Assembly: GCF_022538055.1 (NCBI RefSeq)
Contig: NZ_JAKZAM010000003.1
Coordinates: 1 to 64,000 of the forward strand
Reading direction: 5' to 3'
From: Cognataquiflexum nitidum
Lineage (GTDB): Bacteria > Bacteroidota > Bacteroidia > Cytophagales > Cyclobacteriaceae
DNA length: 64,000 nucleotides
Shown here piece by piece: positions 63,033 through 64,000 of the stretch. The translations under genes and the position numbers were made by a program. Under the pieces are notes generated by a model. The model did not search any database, was not told the origin of the DNA, and saw only the letters and a list, made by a program, of their open reading frames with translations. Numbering within the stretch: the stretch's first letter is position 1; each line of letters starts with the position of its first letter.

Positions 63033-63800
63033 ATGAAAAAAACGACCCTCTATTTTTGTTTGCCAATACTGCTTTTGGTTTTTGATTCTTGTGGCTTAAA
63101 AGAAAAGCGGGAAGAAAAAATCTTTGAATTGGTAGGTGCAGACAGTCTAGAAATGGAAAAAAAAGAGGTCAGCTTCTATTTTTATGAAGAAGAAAAAGAG
63201 TATCCGGACGCGATCATAGAAATGTTTGCCCCACTCAGCAATCAGAAATTCAGTTCCGGTAGAATACCCTTTGAATTTAATATCAAAAATTATCCATTCG
63301 GCGAAAATCTGGATGGATTTAAATTGAATACAATCTTGAATTCCGGGGATCCTGTAGGACATAATTCTCCGATCTTTCAACAGGAATTGAACGAAGGTAC
63401 CTACAGGATAGTGGCTTATCTGGTAGACAGTCAGGGTTTGGCACTCAAAGAATTTGGCAATTATGTCGATAGGGATTTTATGGTGGGAAATACAAGGCCA
63501 TTTCCATACTCGGCCGAACCCTATCTCGCCCTCAACTTACCAGCCAACGGACAAACTTATTTGGAAGGGGAAGAAGTTACCATAGATTTTTTGGTCATTG
63601 GTGGAGATATGCTTCTAGACAATCTAAAAGTGGAAATTAAGGTAGGTGATTTTCATTATGAAATTACCGAAATCAACCCTGTCAGGATTTTAAATCTCCC
63701 AAAAGGTGAACATTTGGTACAATTGAACCTTTCATATCAGGACGGCAAAGAGTTGGATGGTCCTTTTTCAAGTGTCCAAAAGACCATAATAGTCCAATAA
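63033..63800 (+). CDS. Hypothetical lipoprotein
   Basis: 255-residue exported protein. The N-terminus MKKTTLYFCLPILLLVFDSC looks like a lipoprotein signal with Cys20, although the bases before Cys are a weak lipobox. The rest is beta-rich with Ig-like spacing (FAPLSNQKFSSGRIPFEFNI; ALNLPANGQTYLEGEEVTID). Recurrent NG and GE turns suggest a surface or periplasmic binding protein. It is unrecognised. It is divergent from the dioxygenase gene and precedes serS. Confidence 0.68.
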   Translation: MKKTTLYFCLPILLLVFDSCGLKEKREEKIFELVGADSLEMEKKEVSFYFYEEEKEYPDAIIEMFAPLSNQKFSSGRIPFEFNIKNYPFGENLDGFKLNTILNSGDPVGHNSPIFQQELNEGTYRIVAYLVDSQGLALKEFGNYVDRDFMVGNTRPFPYSAEPYLALNLPANGQTYLEGEEVTIDFLVIGGDMLLDNLKVEIKVGDFHYEITEINPVRILNLPKGEHLVQLNLSYQDGKELDGPFSSVQKTIIVQ

Positions 63801-63848
63801 CAGTCAGGAGATAGTCAGGGTTTCCCGATTGGATTTGGGGAACATCCT

Positions 63849-63856
63849 TATCTTTG
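63849..63856 (+). promoter_or_regulatory. Candidate -7 box for serS
   Basis: TATCTTTG fits TAnnTTTG, 28 bp before the serS ATG. The expected -33 TTTG is not found at standard spacing. Confidence 0.4.
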
Positions 63857-63884
63857 TATAAGCAACAGAACATTATTATACGCC

Positions 63885-64000
63885 ATGCTACTTGTAAATA
63901 CAATCAGGGATAACTTTGAGAATACTTTGGCGGGATTACAAAAGCGTAATTTCCCAAATGCCCAAGACACTTTAGTTCAGGTTTTGGACCTGGACAACAA
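63885..64000 (+). CDS. serS: Seryl-tRNA synthetase, 5' partial
   Basis: The reading frame from ATG 63885 runs off the end of the window. The first residues, MLLVNTIRDNFENTLAGLQK and then RNFPNAQDTLVQVLDLDN, match the start of the N-terminal coiled-coil tRNA-binding arm of bacterial SerRS. It charges tRNA-Ser with serine in the cytosol. Only 38 codons are visible. Confidence 0.8.
   Translation, partial: MLLVNTIRDNFENTLAGLQKRNFPNAQDTLVQVLDLDN

Overview
The window reads as chromosome of a Bacteroidota member, most likely order Cytophagales, family Cyclobacteriaceae (Algoriphagus-like). Signs are several SusC/TonB-type outer-membrane receptors, an HmuY-type heme lipoprotein, many short-lipobox lipoproteins, a bacillithiol gene (bshA), promoters of the TTTG / TAnnTTTG type, almost no Shine-Dalgarno sequences before genes, and moderate GC with AT-rich intergenic DNA. 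I see no rRNA, tRNA, CRISPR array, prophage or intact insertion sequence.

Layout. 0.2-5.3 kb: fatty acid hydroxylase, bshA, and a GH3/serine-hydrolase fusion. 5.4-10.6 kb: small membrane protein, mutL, two rhomboid proteases, rlmN. 10.7-11.8 kb: AT-rich Mrr-type restriction gene flanked by repeats. 11.8-16.8 kb: two Tat-exported sugar-type enzymes, an acyltransferase and an S41-like lipoprotein. 17.0-22.5 kb: TonB-dependent receptor, DapA/NanA-family aldolase, sodium symporter, with dense intergenic repeats. 22.6-28.5 kb: phosphoesterase, a trehalase-MFS pair, M1 peptidase. 28.6-35.5 kb: VapBC-like pair, glycine decarboxylase, M28 peptidase, HEPN-nucleotidyltransferase pair. 35.6-43.0 kb: PQQ dehydrogenase with oxidoreductase, ABC exporter, leucine dehydrogenase. 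43.1-47.1 kb: core run nusB-ytxH-DUF1573-yajC-ybbR-coaE. 47.1-48.9 kb: small conserved protein, TPR lipoprotein, NlpC/P60 hydrolase. 49.1-56.4 kb: a complete six-gene heme uptake operon (hmuT-U-V-S-R-Y). 56.7-60.4 kb: atpD-atpC, rpsU, xerC, hpf. 60.4-64 kb: repeats, chromate transporter, 2OG dioxygenase, a lipoprotein and the 5' end of serS.

How genes work together. The heme operon is the clearest system: an outer-membrane receptor with FRAP/NPNL signature, a surface HmuY lipoprotein, a periplasmic binding protein, a permease and ATPase, and a HemS-type cytoplasmic heme-handling protein. One promoter lies ahead of hmuT, with a 19-bp palindrome sitting across its -33 box. The trehalase has no signal peptide and its start overlaps the stop of an MFS transporter, so uptake followed by cytosolic hydrolysis is likely. 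rpsU carries a near-perfect Shine-Dalgarno sequence, in sharp contrast with its neighbours, which fits the bS21-dependent autoregulation known in Bacteroidota.

The least explained signals are in intergenic DNA: a family of 140-190 bp elements with GCGGATA-type ends, three copies of which begin exactly after a stop codon; a four-unit 23-bp array of GTAAA-N4-TTTAC dyads at 19.45 kb; and several shared short palindromes and G/A-rich repeats. Gene starts were moved to internal ATG codons where the upstream extension looked non-coding; this is stated in each entry.
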